Source of the DNA: Muricoccus pecuniae
Lineage (GTDB): Bacteria > Pseudomonadota > Alphaproteobacteria > Acetobacterales > Acetobacteraceae
Length of the DNA: 64,000 nt
Direction: 5' to 3'
NCBI RefSeq assembly: GCF_014199205.1
Contig: NZ_JACIJD010000017.1
Coordinates: forward strand, 1 to 64,000
Under the pieces are notes generated by a model. The model was not told the origin of the DNA and searched no databases. It was given only the letters and a program-made list of their open reading frames with translations. Positions 1 through 7,826 of this stretch are shown here, piece after piece. Every line of letters starts with the position of its first letter. Positions within the stretch are counted from its first letter, which is position 1. The translations under genes and the position numbers were made by a program.

Positions 1-351
1 GTCACGCGCGCCAACCAGATCTGGCGCCTGCCGCTGCACGCCGATGGCAGCGTCACGAAGGCGAGCATCTTCTGCCACCTCCACGGTGGGCCGAGCGGGC
101 CGGACGGGCTGGCGCTGGATGCGGAGGGCTGCCTCCTTGTGGCCCATGCCGGCTTCGGCACGGCATGGCGCCTCTCGCCCAGGGCCGAGCCCCTGGCGCG
201 CATCGCCTCCTGCGCGGGCTGGTCCACCACCAACCTCGCCTTCGGCGGGCCGGAGGGGCGTGACCTGTTCATCACGGAATCGGAGACGGGGAGCATTCTG
301 AGGGCCACCCTGGAGACACCCGGCCAGCCGCTCTTCTCCCACGCCGGCTGA
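1..351 (+). CDS. SMP-30/gluconolactonase/LRE-family protein, C-terminal part
   Basis: The reading frame is open from the first base and ends with TGA at 349-351, giving the last 116 residues of a protein whose start lies outside the window. The visible part reads as the end of a six-bladed SMP-30/gluconolactonase propeller: TRANQIWRLPL, then GPDGLALDAEG, then a blade with TTNLAFGG and a closing DLFITESETGSILR. Family members hydrolyse sugar lactones or related esters using a bound divalent metal. The neighbouring IclR regulator on the same strand would fit control of a sugar or aromatic acid pathway. Family assignment is fairly firm; the substrate is unknown. Confidence 0.8.
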   Translation, partial: VTRANQIWRLPLHADGSVTKASIFCHLHGGPSGPDGLALDAEGCLLVAHAGFGTAWRLSPRAEPLARIASCAGWSTTNLAFGGPEGRDLFITESETGSILRATLETPGQPLFSHAG

Positions 352-397
352 GCGCCGTGGACAGCCGGGTTGCTCTGCGCACGACCGGGTCCTAACC

Positions 398-1138
398 GTG
401 CGCGCGATGACCACGCAGATCCGTTCGAAAGCCTCGCTGGAGGGTGTCGCCTCGGCCGGCCGGGCGCTGACCCTGCTCTCGGCCTTCCGCCGGGGCGACG
501 ACGCCGTGACCCTGGCCGAGCTGACCGCCCGGACGGGCCTGGTGAAGACCACGATCATGCGGCTGGCCATCTCCCTGGAGGAGCACGGCTACCTGATCCG
601 CCTCCCGGACGGCTCCTACCGGCTGGGGGCCGAGCTGTTCCGCCTCGGCTCGGTCTATCAGCAGTCCTTCCGGGTCGAGGCGCATGTCATGCCCGCGCTC
701 GAGAGGCTGGTGGCGGAGACGAGCGAGAGCGCCTCCTTCTACGTCCGCAGCGGGGAGCACCGGCTCTGCCTGTACCGCGTCGATTCACCTCACCGGTTGA
801 GACTCCATGTCCGGCAGGGCGACATGCTGCCGATGGACAATTCAGCGATCGCCCAGGTGCTGCGGATCTTCGGGGCCGTGCCCCTGCTGCCGGAAGCCTC
901 GACGACCAGGGTTCCGCTTTACACCGGGGGCGAGCGGGACCCCCATGTCGCGGGCATGGCCACCCCGGTCTTCGGTCCGGGCGAGACCTTCGCGGGCGCG
1001 CTCTGCCTCACCGGACCGGTGACGCGGCTCACGCGGGACGCGGCGGACAAGGCCAGCCCGAGCCTTCTCAGCGTCGCGGCTGACCTCACACGCTCGCTCG
1101 GTGGCACGTTCCCGGGCCCGGGTGGTGGCGCTGCCTGA
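398..1138 (+). CDS. IclR-family transcriptional regulator
   Basis: The product is 246 residues, the usual IclR length. Residues about 15-75 form the winged helix-turn-helix (LAELTARTGLVKTTIMRLAI followed by a wing with GSYRLG). Residues about 90-240 form the ligand-binding GAF-like domain (SASFYVRSGEHRLCLYRVDS, MDNSAIAQVL, MATPVFGPGETFAGALCL). IclR proteins act as cytosolic, often ligand-responsive activators or repressors of carbon catabolism. The start could be GTG at 398 or ATG at 407; neither has a strong ribosome binding site. It follows the SMP-30 gene by 46 bp on the same strand, so the two may be co-transcribed. Confidence 0.9.
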   Translation: MRAMTTQIRSKASLEGVASAGRALTLLSAFRRGDDAVTLAELTARTGLVKTTIMRLAISLEEHGYLIRLPDGSYRLGAELFRLGSVYQQSFRVEAHVMPALERLVAETSESASFYVRSGEHRLCLYRVDSPHRLRLHVRQGDMLPMDNSAIAQVLRIFGAVPLLPEASTTRVPLYTGGERDPHVAGMATPVFGPGETFAGALCLTGPVTRLTRDAADKASPSLLSVAADLTRSLGGTFPGPGGGAA

Positions 1139-1332
1139 CGGGGCAGGGGGTCACTCCTCCGATTGTGTGGGGCCCGGTCGGCGTGGCGGTGGCGCTGTCG
1201 GCGGCGCCAGTGGTGGTCGCGGGGCGTCTGGGCTGCTGAATCCGGTAGTCGCCATGAGCGGCAGGCCGGCGGCCGCCGGGTAAGAGGGGCAGGGCAGGGG
1301 GCTACCTGCGTTCGGGCGCGCAGTGCCGCGCG
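1139..1332. other. intergenic, no gene recognised
   Basis: GC-rich spacer between the IclR gene and a small gene on the opposite strand. Short frames are open here but none has a recognisable protein or a ribosome binding site. Confidence 0.5.
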
Positions 1333-1527
1333 TCAGCGGTTCAGGACGCGGCGGCCGTCCTCATACGCTGCCTCGGCACCCGAGAAGCCCTGGGCGGCGC
1401 GGGAGACGAGGGTCGTGCCGCGCCAGATCGACCAGCGCCAGCTGTTCCGGCCGGGTCCCTCCTTGCTGACCCGGATCTCGATGGGCTCGGGGAGGTCCTG
1501 CATGGGGCGGAGCTGTTTCACAAGCAT
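1333..1527 (-). CDS. small hypothetical protein (64 aa)
   Basis: Sixty-four residues starting at ATG 1527, preceded on its strand by GAGGG five to six bases upstream. The composition is protein-like: a strand-rich centre (PIEIRVSKEGPGRNSWRWSI) followed by an acidic helix with AEAAYEDGRRVL. This resembles other short, soluble orphan proteins of alphaproteobacteria that pair a strand hairpin with a helix, but no named family can be given. No membrane segment or signal peptide is visible. It stands alone, convergent with the IclR gene. It may be real because of the ribosome binding site and the sensible composition. Confidence 0.5.
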   Translation of the reverse strand: MLVKQLRPMQDLPEPIEIRVSKEGPGRNSWRWSIWRGTTLVSRAAQGFSGAEAAYEDGRRVLNR

Positions 1528-1911
1528 GGAGGCCCTCTAAGGACCTCGGCGAGACATGCCAAGTCAGGAGAGCGAGACCATCGCTGCCGCCCCACCAGGG
1601 GAACGAGGCGGACCAAGGGGCCCAGACGCGTGCATTTCTACGGAAGCGGGCGGGTCAGAAGCGCGCGGGGATGGCTGAGCCCCCGGTCGGCGCGGAGGGG
1701 TTCGAGGGCCCGCTCGACCCCCAGCTAGGGATGGGCCGGCGCCAGCGGGTTGCCCTCGGTCGGCTCTCGATTCCTGGCGGTATTTGGTATCGTAAGAGCC
1801 CGAGTCCCACGTCCTGCTCGCAGTCCCCTCGGCTTCCCGGAGCGACGCCGCCGAAGTAGACGCGGCAGCTTCTGTTCGCTAGCTGCTCAGCAGACGACTA
1901 AGCGGACCTCC
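1528..1911. other. intergenic region without recognised gene
   Basis: About 380 bp between the small minus-strand gene and the coiled-coil gene. An in-frame extension of the downstream frame exists from 1750, but it has a non-protein-like, arginine-rich composition and lacks a ribosome binding site, so I treat it as non-coding leader. Base composition towards 1780-1910 is less GC-rich than the surroundings, consistent with a promoter for the plus-strand gene at 1912. Confidence 0.45.
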
Positions 1912-2865
1912 ATGGACAACGAAGCGAAGCCGTATCCCCTGGCCGAGGCCGCCGAGTTGATCGGCGTTTCCGTGAGTGCGCTGCGGAAGCGTATCGTCCT
2001 CCGGAAGGTGCGGGCAAACCGGAGCAACGAGGACGGCCGGTGGCGGGTCTGGCTAACCTCCTCCGAGATCCAGGAGGCCAGGACCGAACGGCTGAACAGG
2101 CAAATGGACGAAAGCCAGGCATTCAAAGTCCTGAAAAGCGAGACCGCGACACTTCGTGGTGCGCTGAACCGCGAGCAGATCCGGGCGGATAGGGCCGAGG
2201 CTGAGCTTGCTGCAGCACGGACACTCGCGGATCAGAAAGCGACTGAGCTGGCGGAAGCACAGGCGCGCGCGGCGCGGGCTGAAGGAGAAGCTACGGCGCT
2301 ACGCCTTCAAAGTCAGACAGACCGCGAACGAGCGACACAGCTGGAGCGGGAGCGGGATACCGCACAGGACGACCTGACGGAGGTGCGGCATCTGATGGCG
2401 CAGGCCGCGCGTGCCGCAGCCAGCCTTCAAGGGGTGGTCAAGAGCGCCGAAGCGGCACAGCACGAAGCGGAAGGCAGAGCCGCAGCCCTTGAGGGTGAGC
2501 GGGATGCCGCGTTCCGACGGGCAGAGGAAGCTGAGCTGCGGGCGATGAAGGTCCAGACGAGCTTGGCTCGGATCGAGGCAGAAGTGGAGGCTGCTCGTAG
2601 TCAGGCCATAGCTCCGGCCGAACTGGAGGCCGCTCAGGCCCGCGCCCACGAGGCGGAGCAGCAGGCCGAGGATGCAAGGCGGCGGGCCGATGAGGCGGAG
2701 CGACGTGCAACGGTCGCGACCAGCCGCCTCGACCGCATTCAGTTGGCGCGAATGGACGAGGCGCAAGCTGCTGCGTTGGCCTCTCGTAATGCCCAGGAAG
2801 CAACGCCCCCATCGATATGGCATCGCCTCTTTCGGCGAAAGAGACAGTTCAACTCCCCTCCGTGA
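1912..2865 (+). CDS. helix-turn-helix / long coiled-coil protein (KfrA-like architecture)
   Basis: The 317-residue product starts at ATG 1912 with the sequence MDNEAKPYPLAEAAELIGVS. Residues about 8-50 look like a MerR/excisionase-type helix-turn-helix (LAEAAELIGVSVSALRKRI, then a basic patch). Residues about 60-300 are an almost unbroken alanine/glutamate/arginine-rich coiled coil (repeats of the type RAEAEL, RAARAEGEA, RADEAERRA). The C-terminus ends in a short basic aromatic segment, SIWHRLFRRKRQ. The layout of a DNA-binding head with an alanine-rich coiled coil resembles plasmid KfrA regulators; this is similarity of architecture, not demonstrated homology. It is a single-gene unit beside an IS3 relic, so it is probably accessory. 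Its function is unknown. Confidence 0.7.
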   Translation: MDNEAKPYPLAEAAELIGVSVSALRKRIVLRKVRANRSNEDGRWRVWLTSSEIQEARTERLNRQMDESQAFKVLKSETATLRGALNREQIRADRAEAELAAARTLADQKATELAEAQARAARAEGEATALRLQSQTDRERATQLERERDTAQDDLTEVRHLMAQAARAAASLQGVVKSAEAAQHEAEGRAAALEGERDAAFRRAEEAELRAMKVQTSLARIEAEVEAARSQAIAPAELEAAQARAHEAEQQAEDARRRADEAERRATVATSRLDRIQLARMDEAQAAALASRNAQEATPPSIWHRLFRRKRQFNSPP

Positions 2866-2940
2866 TGGTGGGCACCTTGGATAAGCTCACGAAAGAGCGT
2901 GATCTTTCCCCTTAGAAGCGGCCTGCTGGGGTCGCGAGTC

Positions 2941-3420
2941 CAGATGTAGGAGGTATCACTAACCCCATTCCTGGTCGGGGCCGTGCGCCGCGAAATCCTG
3001 GTCCAGCAGGTCGGGCGCAATCGGCGAGGCATGGTGGCTATCGGTTGTCCGCCCGAACCGCCGCCTCTGTTGGGCACGGAGGTCATCCTCGCGCATCAGC
3101 CAGGCAGTATCGATGAGCGTGAACCCGACCGTTCGGCCCTTCGCTCGAACCAATGGCGCTCAAGGGCCTCACCCCGTCCCTGGCGAAAAGAGCCGTGGCC
3201 CGCTTGCGGTCCCCCGCTCATGACGAAGGATCTCGTTCTCCCGCCGCAGGCGCTTCAGCTCGGCCGCGGCGTCTTCCTGTCCAGAGCCGTCCGGGCTCAT
3301 CGACCTGCGGGTTCCGGCTCCGGGTGATCTACCGAACCGCCTCTTCCTCGGATCCTTTCGTGAACCGTCTCTGCTGCGCCACGGAGCTCCTCTGGCCTCG
3401 GCCGGAACCCTCCATTCTTC
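2941..3420 (-). pseudogene. IS3-family transposase relic (orfA tail and start of orfB)
   Basis: Read on the minus strand from about 3420 to 2941, pieces of an IS3-type transposase appear in different frames. An orfA end reads ELKRLRRENEILRHERG and then, after a frame change, RATALFARDG. Further on comes an orfB piece, RTTDSHHASPIAPDLLDQDF, then another frame shift into VSDTSYIWTRD, which corresponds to the first catalytic region of DDE transposases (usually WVGDITYIWT or similar). The catalytic core beyond this and both terminal inverted repeats are not seen. The element is therefore dead, frameshifted and truncated. It marks a past insertion beside the coiled-coil gene. Confidence 0.75.
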
Positions 3421-3449
3421 CGACGCAAGTCCATTCGGGGCCTGTCCCT

Positions 3450-4460
3450 CTACCGACTGCACGCCGCGCCGCCGAGGACGCAGAAGCGCGCGCAGTGCGG
3501 GTGGTTCAGGGGCACGGGGCGGCTCGCTTCGGCCAGGGTCGCGCCCAGCTCGAACTGCGGGTCGTAGGCCAGCAGGGTGCAGGCGAGAACGGCGGGTGCC
3601 GCCGCGTTCCTCCGCTTCACCACCATGCGGGAGGACGCGCACATGACGCTCTCCGGCGACTTGCCCAGGATGCCCCAGCAGGCCTCGGTGATCTCCGGCA
3701 CCTCGGCGGCGGCGTCCATCTCCGGGAAGAGCGTGAGGTCCACGGGATCCTCCGCGTTCACCGGGATGCCGTGCTCCGCGAAGAGGCGCGCATAGCCCTC
3801 GCGCAGCTCCGCCTCCGGCTCCCCCCCGAAAGCGGCGCGGCCGGCGATGTTGATCCGGAAGCCGTTCTCGGCCAGCCATTCCAGCCCCAGCATCGTCTTC
3901 GCGAAGGTGCCCGCACCGCGCTCAAGATCGTGCAGGGCGGGAGAGTGGTGGTCCAGGCTGACGCGAATGGTCAGCAGCGCGGGATGGACGGCGTTCAACG
4001 CGGCCAGCTCCCCCGCGTGGCGCATCATCGGCCGCATGGCGTTGGTGAGGACGAGGGTTCGGAAGCCACGGCCCAGGGCCTCCGCCAGCATCGGCAGGAA
4101 GTCGGGGTTCATGAAGGGCTCGCCGCCGGTGAAGCCGATCTCCCCCACGGGCCATGCGTCGCGCCGGATCTCGTTGAGGAAAGCGGCGCCCTCCGCCGCG
4201 GTGAGATAGGCGAGGGCATCGTTGCGCGGGGAGCTCTCGATGTAGCAGTTCGCGCAGGTCAGGTTGCAGAGCGTCCCGGTGTTGAACCAGAGCGTCCGCA
4301 GGGAGGACAGGCCGACAGCGGCGCGCCGCTCCCCCTTCGCGGTGATCCGGGGATCGCGGAACTTGGCCGGCGGCAGGGGGGCGAGGGAGGTCTCGGCTGT
4401 CACGGGGGCGCTCCGCGGCTCTGGCGCACAGGATGTGGGCAGGCCGGCGCATTCGGCCAT
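3450..4460 (-). CDS. radical SAM protein with cysteine-rich C-terminus
   Basis: The 336-residue product has the radical SAM cluster motif CNLTCANC at about residues 62-69 (CxxxCxxC) and the SAM-binding GFTGGEPFMNP at about 105-115. The last third carries further cysteines (ACWGIL, VMCASSRM, LACTLL and a final HCARFCVLGGAAC), suggesting a SPASM/twitch-like auxiliary iron-sulfur site. This C-terminus does not obviously match ArsS. ATG 4460 is preceded by GAGGG with seven bases of spacing. It diverges from the flavoprotein gene at 4496, leaving only 35 bp between the start codons. The substrate is unknown; context suggests modification of a sugar, thiol or lipid product of the cluster. Confidence 0.85.
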   Translation of the reverse strand: MAECAGLPTSCAPEPRSAPVTAETSLAPLPPAKFRDPRITAKGERRAAVGLSSLRTLWFNTGTLCNLTCANCYIESSPRNDALAYLTAAEGAAFLNEIRRDAWPVGEIGFTGGEPFMNPDFLPMLAEALGRGFRTLVLTNAMRPMMRHAGELAALNAVHPALLTIRVSLDHHSPALHDLERGAGTFAKTMLGLEWLAENGFRINIAGRAAFGGEPEAELREGYARLFAEHGIPVNAEDPVDLTLFPEMDAAAEVPEITEACWGILGKSPESVMCASSRMVVKRRNAAAPAVLACTLLAYDPQFELGATLAEASRPVPLNHPHCARFCVLGGAACSR

Positions 4461-4495
4461 ACTGTTTCCCTCAACATCGCGCAGGGAGGGCCGCT
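4461..4495. promoter_or_regulatory. 35-bp divergent junction holding two ribosome binding sites
   Basis: This spacer contains the minus-strand ribosome binding site of the radical SAM gene (GAGGG, seven bases before ATG 4460) and the plus-strand site of the flavoprotein gene (AGGGAGG at 4483-4489, six bases before CTG 4496). There is no room for conventional promoters, so at least one promoter must lie inside the opposite gene. Confidence 0.55.
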
Positions 4496-5908
4496 CTGGC
4501 GCGCACGCACGACCTGATCGTCATCGGCGCCGGCGCGGCCGGGCTGACCGCGGCCGGGGGCTGCGCGCGGCTCGGCCTGCGCGTCGCGCTGGTGGAGCGG
4601 GACCGGATGGGGGGCGAGTGCCTCAACACGGGCTGCGTGCCCTCCAAGGCGCTGCTCGCCGCGGCCCACCGCGCGCAGGCCGTGCGGGAGGGAGGGCGCC
4701 TGGGCATCCTGGCCGGGGAACCCACCGTGGATTTCGGCCGCGTGCGCGCGCATGTCCGGGCCGCGATCGACGCCATCGCGCCGCATGACTCCGAGGAGCG
4801 CTTCCGCGCCTGGGGCGTGGAGGTGATCCGCGGCGAGGCCCGCCTTCTGGACGCGCGCGGCCGCGTGGAGGTCGGTGGCCGGGTGCTGGAGGCGCCGCGC
4901 ATCGTGCTCGCGACCGGCTCCCGCCCCGCCATCCCGGCAGTGGAGGGGCTGGCGGGGGTCCCCTTCCTGACCAACGAGACCCTGTGGGATCTCGACCGCC
5001 TGCCGGAGCACCTCGTCGTGCTCGGCGGCGGGCCGGCCGGGATGGAGATGGCGCAGGCCTTCCGCCGGCTCGGCGCCGCCGTGACGGTGATCGCGTCCGG
5101 CCGTCCCTTCCCGCGCGACGATCCGGAGGCGGCGGCCCTGGTCCTGGACCGGCTGGGGGCCGAGGGCGTGACGATCCGGCCCGAAACCCGCGCGACGCGC
5201 GTCACCCGGACCGGGGCTGGCCTGCGCGTCGAGACCGATGGCGGCTGGGCAGTGGAGGGCAGCCACCTGCTCGTCGCCGCGGGCCGCCGCGCCGCGGTGG
5301 AGGGGCTGGGGCTGGAGGCGGCGGGCGTTACCGTGGACCCTGGCGGCATCCGCGTGGACGCGCGGCGCCGCACCACCAATCCCCGCATCCTCGCCATCGG
5401 CGACTGCCGCGACGGCCCGCGCTTCACCCATGCGGCGGGCCATGAGGGCACGGTGGCAGTGATGAACATCGGCCTCGGCATCCCCGCCGGGGTGAAGGAT
5501 GCCGCGCTGCCCTGGGTGACCTTCACCGACCCCGAACTGGCGCAGCTCGGGCTGACGGAGGCGGCCGCGCGGGAGCGGCACGGGCACGTCGAGGTGCATC
5601 GGGAGGACTTCGCGGAGAACGACCGGGCGGTGGCCGAGGGCGACACGGCCGGCTTCGTGAAGGTCATCAAGGCCCGCGGCCGGGTGGTGGGCGCCACCAT
5701 CGTCGGCGCGGGGGCGGGGGAGATGGTGCTGCCCTGGAGCTTGGCCATCGCGGGCAAGGCCTCGCCCTGGGCCATCTCCGGCGCCGTGGTGCCCTATCCC
5801 ACGCACTCCGAGCTCTCCAAGGCGGTTGCCTTCGCGGGCTGCGAGCCCCGGATCTTCGGCCCCTGGGCGCGGCGCTGGGCGGGGGTGGTGGCGCGGCTGC
5901 GGCGCTAG
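4496..5908 (+). CDS. FAD-dependent pyridine nucleotide-disulfide oxidoreductase (mercuric reductase / lipoamide dehydrogenase-like)
   Basis: About 470 residues. The N-terminal FAD site reads DLIVIGAGAAGLTAA. The redox-active disulfide motif GGECLNTGCVPSKALL follows at about residues 37-52. The NAD(P) site is VVLGGGPAGMEMAQAFRRLG, a second FAD motif is ILAIGDCRDG, and the dimer domain ends with VPYPTHSELSKAV. I start it at CTG 4496 because AGGGAGG lies six bases upstream. The only ATG in frame (4433) lacks such a site and would overlap the divergent gene. The MerA-type metal-binding cysteines and N-terminal HMA domain are absent, so mercury reduction is unlikely. It probably reduces a small disulfide or cluster metabolite. 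Its TAG stop overlaps the stop of the rhodanese gene. Confidence 0.85.
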   Translation: MARTHDLIVIGAGAAGLTAAGGCARLGLRVALVERDRMGGECLNTGCVPSKALLAAAHRAQAVREGGRLGILAGEPTVDFGRVRAHVRAAIDAIAPHDSEERFRAWGVEVIRGEARLLDARGRVEVGGRVLEAPRIVLATGSRPAIPAVEGLAGVPFLTNETLWDLDRLPEHLVVLGGGPAGMEMAQAFRRLGAAVTVIASGRPFPRDDPEAAALVLDRLGAEGVTIRPETRATRVTRTGAGLRVETDGGWAVEGSHLLVAAGRRAAVEGLGLEAAGVTVDPGGIRVDARRRTTNPRILAIGDCRDGPRFTHAAGHEGTVAVMNIGLGIPAGVKDAALPWVTFTDPELAQLGLTEAAARERHGHVEVHREDFAENDRAVAEGDTAGFVKVIKARGRVVGATIVGAGAGEMVLPWSLAIAGKASPWAISGAVVPYPTHSELSKAVAFAGCEPRIFGPWARRWAGVVARLRR

Positions 5909-6378
5909 CGGTCCAGCAGCCGCCCCCAGCGCGCGTCGAAGGGGTGGACGGTGCGGGTGGGGCCGTGGTCGTCCACCATGGGCAGGCCGAGCCGCGCCCA
6001 GCGGAAGATCCCGCCGCGCAGGTTGAGCAGGCGCGCGGGCGGCAGGCCGTGCGCCAGCAGCGCTTTCGCCATGCGGCCGGAGCGAAGACCGACAGAGCAG
6101 GCGAGGACGATCGTGCCGGCGCCCGCCACCCCGGGCTCGGCCAGGATCTCCGGAAGCGGCGTCCCGGGCGGAACGAGGCGCGCGCCGGGAATGCGGCCCA
6201 CCGCGTGCTCCTCCGGCGCGCGGATATCGAGGATGAGCGGCGGGTCGCTCCCCAGCCGCGCGGCTAGGGAATCGGCCGTGATCTCCGGCACCCCCGGCAG
6301 GAAGGCGGCGATGGCCGCCTCGCAGAGGGAGAGCGCCGCGCCGCGGGCGGCAGGGTCGAACCGGAACGGGCCGCTCAA
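5905..6378 (-). CDS. rhodanese-like domain protein
   Basis: The product is 157 residues when started at TTG 6378, which overlaps the TGA of the upstream VKOR-like gene as TTGA, so translation is probably coupled. A single rhodanese domain runs from about residue 35 (PLILDIRAPEEHAVGRIPGA) to the active-site loop with the catalytic cysteine (LACSVGLRSGRMAKAL, about residue 90) and ends with GGIFRWARLGLPM. Such proteins carry persulfide sulfur on the loop cysteine. Within this cluster it could supply or move sulfur for a thiol-bearing product. No signal peptide is seen, so it should be cytosolic. The start codon choice is inferred from the overlap. Confidence 0.8.
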   Translation of the reverse strand: MSGPFRFDPAARGAALSLCEAAIAAFLPGVPEITADSLAARLGSDPPLILDIRAPEEHAVGRIPGARLVPPGTPLPEILAEPGVAGAGTIVLACSVGLRSGRMAKALLAHGLPPARLLNLRGGIFRWARLGLPMVDDHGPTRTVHPFDARWGRLLDR

Positions 6379-6878
6379 CGGCCCAGCAGGTTCCGCAAGG
6401 CCCGCGCCGCCTCGGGTAGGGCGAGCGCCAGGGAGGCGATGGAGACGAGGCTCGCCGTCTGGCAGTAGGCACAGAGGGCCTTGTTGTCCGCCCATTCCTC
6501 CTGCGCCAGCTTGAGGTTGGTGCCGACATCGAACAGCGTCTTGGCGGCGAGCGCCACCGGCAGGACGGGCTGCTCCTCCGCCCGGTTCCGCCCGCCGGCG
6601 GCGGCCAGGGCGGCGGTGGCGGCATAGGTGGCGATCATCAGCACGGCGTCCGGCACCTGCAGCCGCTTGTAGGCGTAGTCCGAGGCGTTCACCCGCTCGG
6701 AATCGAAAGGGCCGAGGGGCGGGTCGGGCAGGCGGCGGATGATGCCGGTCTGGTACAGCGTCACGACCTGCCCGATGGCCACGCCGAGGAGCGAGAGGCC
6801 CACCAGCCAGCGCCGGCGGCGGAGATCGGGGTCTGTGCGACGCCGCAGGTCGCGGCTCAGCTCTGATGGCGTGGGCAT
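6375..6878 (-). CDS. vitamin K epoxide reductase (VKOR)-family membrane protein
   Basis: The 167-residue product has hydrophobic segments at about 24-44, 78-95 and 138-158. A CxxC (CAYC) sits just before the last segment, in the arrangement ALCAYCQTASLVSIASLALA typical of VKOR-family enzymes. The family reoxidises disulfide carriers using quinone in the cytoplasmic membrane. The paired outer-loop cysteines expected in classical VKOR are not visible in the preceding loop, so activity may differ. It begins 51 bp downstream of the desaturase-like gene and overlaps the rhodanese start, so the three minus-strand genes probably form one transcript. Family call moderately sure. Confidence 0.65.
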   Translation of the reverse strand: MPTPSELSRDLRRRTDPDLRRRRWLVGLSLLGVAIGQVVTLYQTGIIRRLPDPPLGPFDSERVNASDYAYKRLQVPDAVLMIATYAATAALAAAGGRNRAEEQPVLPVALAAKTLFDVGTNLKLAQEEWADNKALCAYCQTASLVSIASLALALPEAARALRNLLGR

Positions 6879-6929
6879 GGCGGGCTTCCCTGGTGGCGGC
6901 GGGGGAACGCCGGGCGCGGCACCGCTGTT

Positions 6930-7826
6930 TCAGCGGCCCCGCACGGGCCCCCCGCCCGGGCGGGGCCCCTCGCGAGGGAGCCAGGCGTCGCGCTGGGGCC
7001 GGAAGGGCATCCTCAGCGAGGGACGCAGCCGCAGTTCGGCCGGGTCGCGGTAGCCCGGCACGCCGATCCGCAGGTCGCGCTGCGCGACGTCCCACCGGAA
7101 GGTGCGGTGCAGCCGGTCCCAGAAGCTCAGCCCGCTCGTCCAGTTGGAGTCCGTCTCCTCCCTCACGGCGGAGTGGTGGATGCCGTGCATCCGGGGGGTG
7201 GTGAGCACCAGGGCCAGCGCGCGCTCCAGCCGCTCCGGCAGGCGCAGGTTGGAGTGATGGAAGAGAACGGAGAGGAAGAAGAACCCCTGCCAGGCACCGA
7301 AGGCGCGGGGCGAGACGCCGAGGAGGGCGACCTGGGCCGCGCGCCAGGGGACGGAAACGAGCATGTCCAGGGCGTGGAAGCGCAGCGCGGTGGAGGCGTC
7401 GAGGTCGAGGTCGACGTGGTGCACGAGGTGCAGGCGCCAGAGGGCGGGCACCTTGTGGGTCAGCACGTGCCAGACATAGATCGTGTAGTCCATCAGGAGG
7501 AAGGCCACGGCATCCCGCGCCGGGGCCGGGAGCGGCAGGCGCTGCGCCAGCCCGAGCCGCCGCCCCTCCGCCCGCCGCGCGAGGCGCCGCGCCACCGGCC
7601 CCTCCACCGCGGCCACCACCGCCATGCTGAGGGCGCCCATGGCGAGGTTGCGGATCGTGCGGGAGGGCTCGGCCTGGGAGCGGCGGCGAAGGGGTGCGCG
7701 GCGCTCGGCGAGGAAGATCGCCCCGGCCGCGAGCGCGAGGCCGGCAGCCAGCAGGGCCGGGCCGGCCTTCCCGCCGGGGGCCGGCGAGGCGAGACTGCGG
7801 TCGGAGCGGGACGGGGCAGCGGGCAT
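6930..7826 (-). CDS. sterol desaturase / fatty acid hydroxylase-family protein
   Basis: About 298 residues starting at ATG 7826. Hydrophobic segments lie near residues 20-40 and 60-75. The histidine clusters of the di-iron membrane hydroxylase fold are visible: HVLTHKVPALWRLHLVHHVD (HxxxH and HxxHH types), then FFHHSN-like LFHHSN, and MHGIHHS. Family members hydroxylate or desaturate lipid chains or sterol-like molecules in the membrane. The ATG shares the tetranucleotide CATG (7824-7827) with the divergent glycosyltransferase gene; a longer start at ATG 7874 is possible but would overlap that gene further. No good ribosome binding site is seen for either start. It heads the desaturase, VKOR, rhodanese gene set. 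Confidence 0.85.
   Translation of the reverse strand: MPAAPSRSDRSLASPAPGGKAGPALLAAGLALAAGAIFLAERRAPLRRRSQAEPSRTIRNLAMGALSMAVVAAVEGPVARRLARRAEGRRLGLAQRLPLPAPARDAVAFLLMDYTIYVWHVLTHKVPALWRLHLVHHVDLDLDASTALRFHALDMLVSVPWRAAQVALLGVSPRAFGAWQGFFFLSVLFHHSNLRLPERLERALALVLTTPRMHGIHHSAVREETDSNWTSGLSFWDRLHRTFRWDVAQRDLRIGVPGYRDPAELRLRPSLRMPFRPQRDAWLPREGPRPGGGPVRGR

Noticed and set aside
1750-1911. N-terminal extension of the coiled-coil gene
   Set aside because: The added 54 residues are arginine- and serine-rich with no ribosome binding site; the HTH begins right after ATG 1912.
3450-4460. Calling the radical SAM gene ArsS
   Set aside because: The cysteine spacing in the C-terminal region does not obviously match ArsS, and no arsM partner is seen.
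4433-4495. ATG 4433 as start of the flavoprotein
   Set aside because: It would overlap the divergent radical SAM gene, lacks a ribosome binding site and adds residues before the FAD site; CTG 4496 has a well-spaced AGGGAGG.
4496-5908. Calling the flavoprotein mercuric reductase (MerA)
   Set aside because: It lacks the N-terminal metal-binding domain and the C-terminal cysteine pair of MerA, and no mer genes are nearby.
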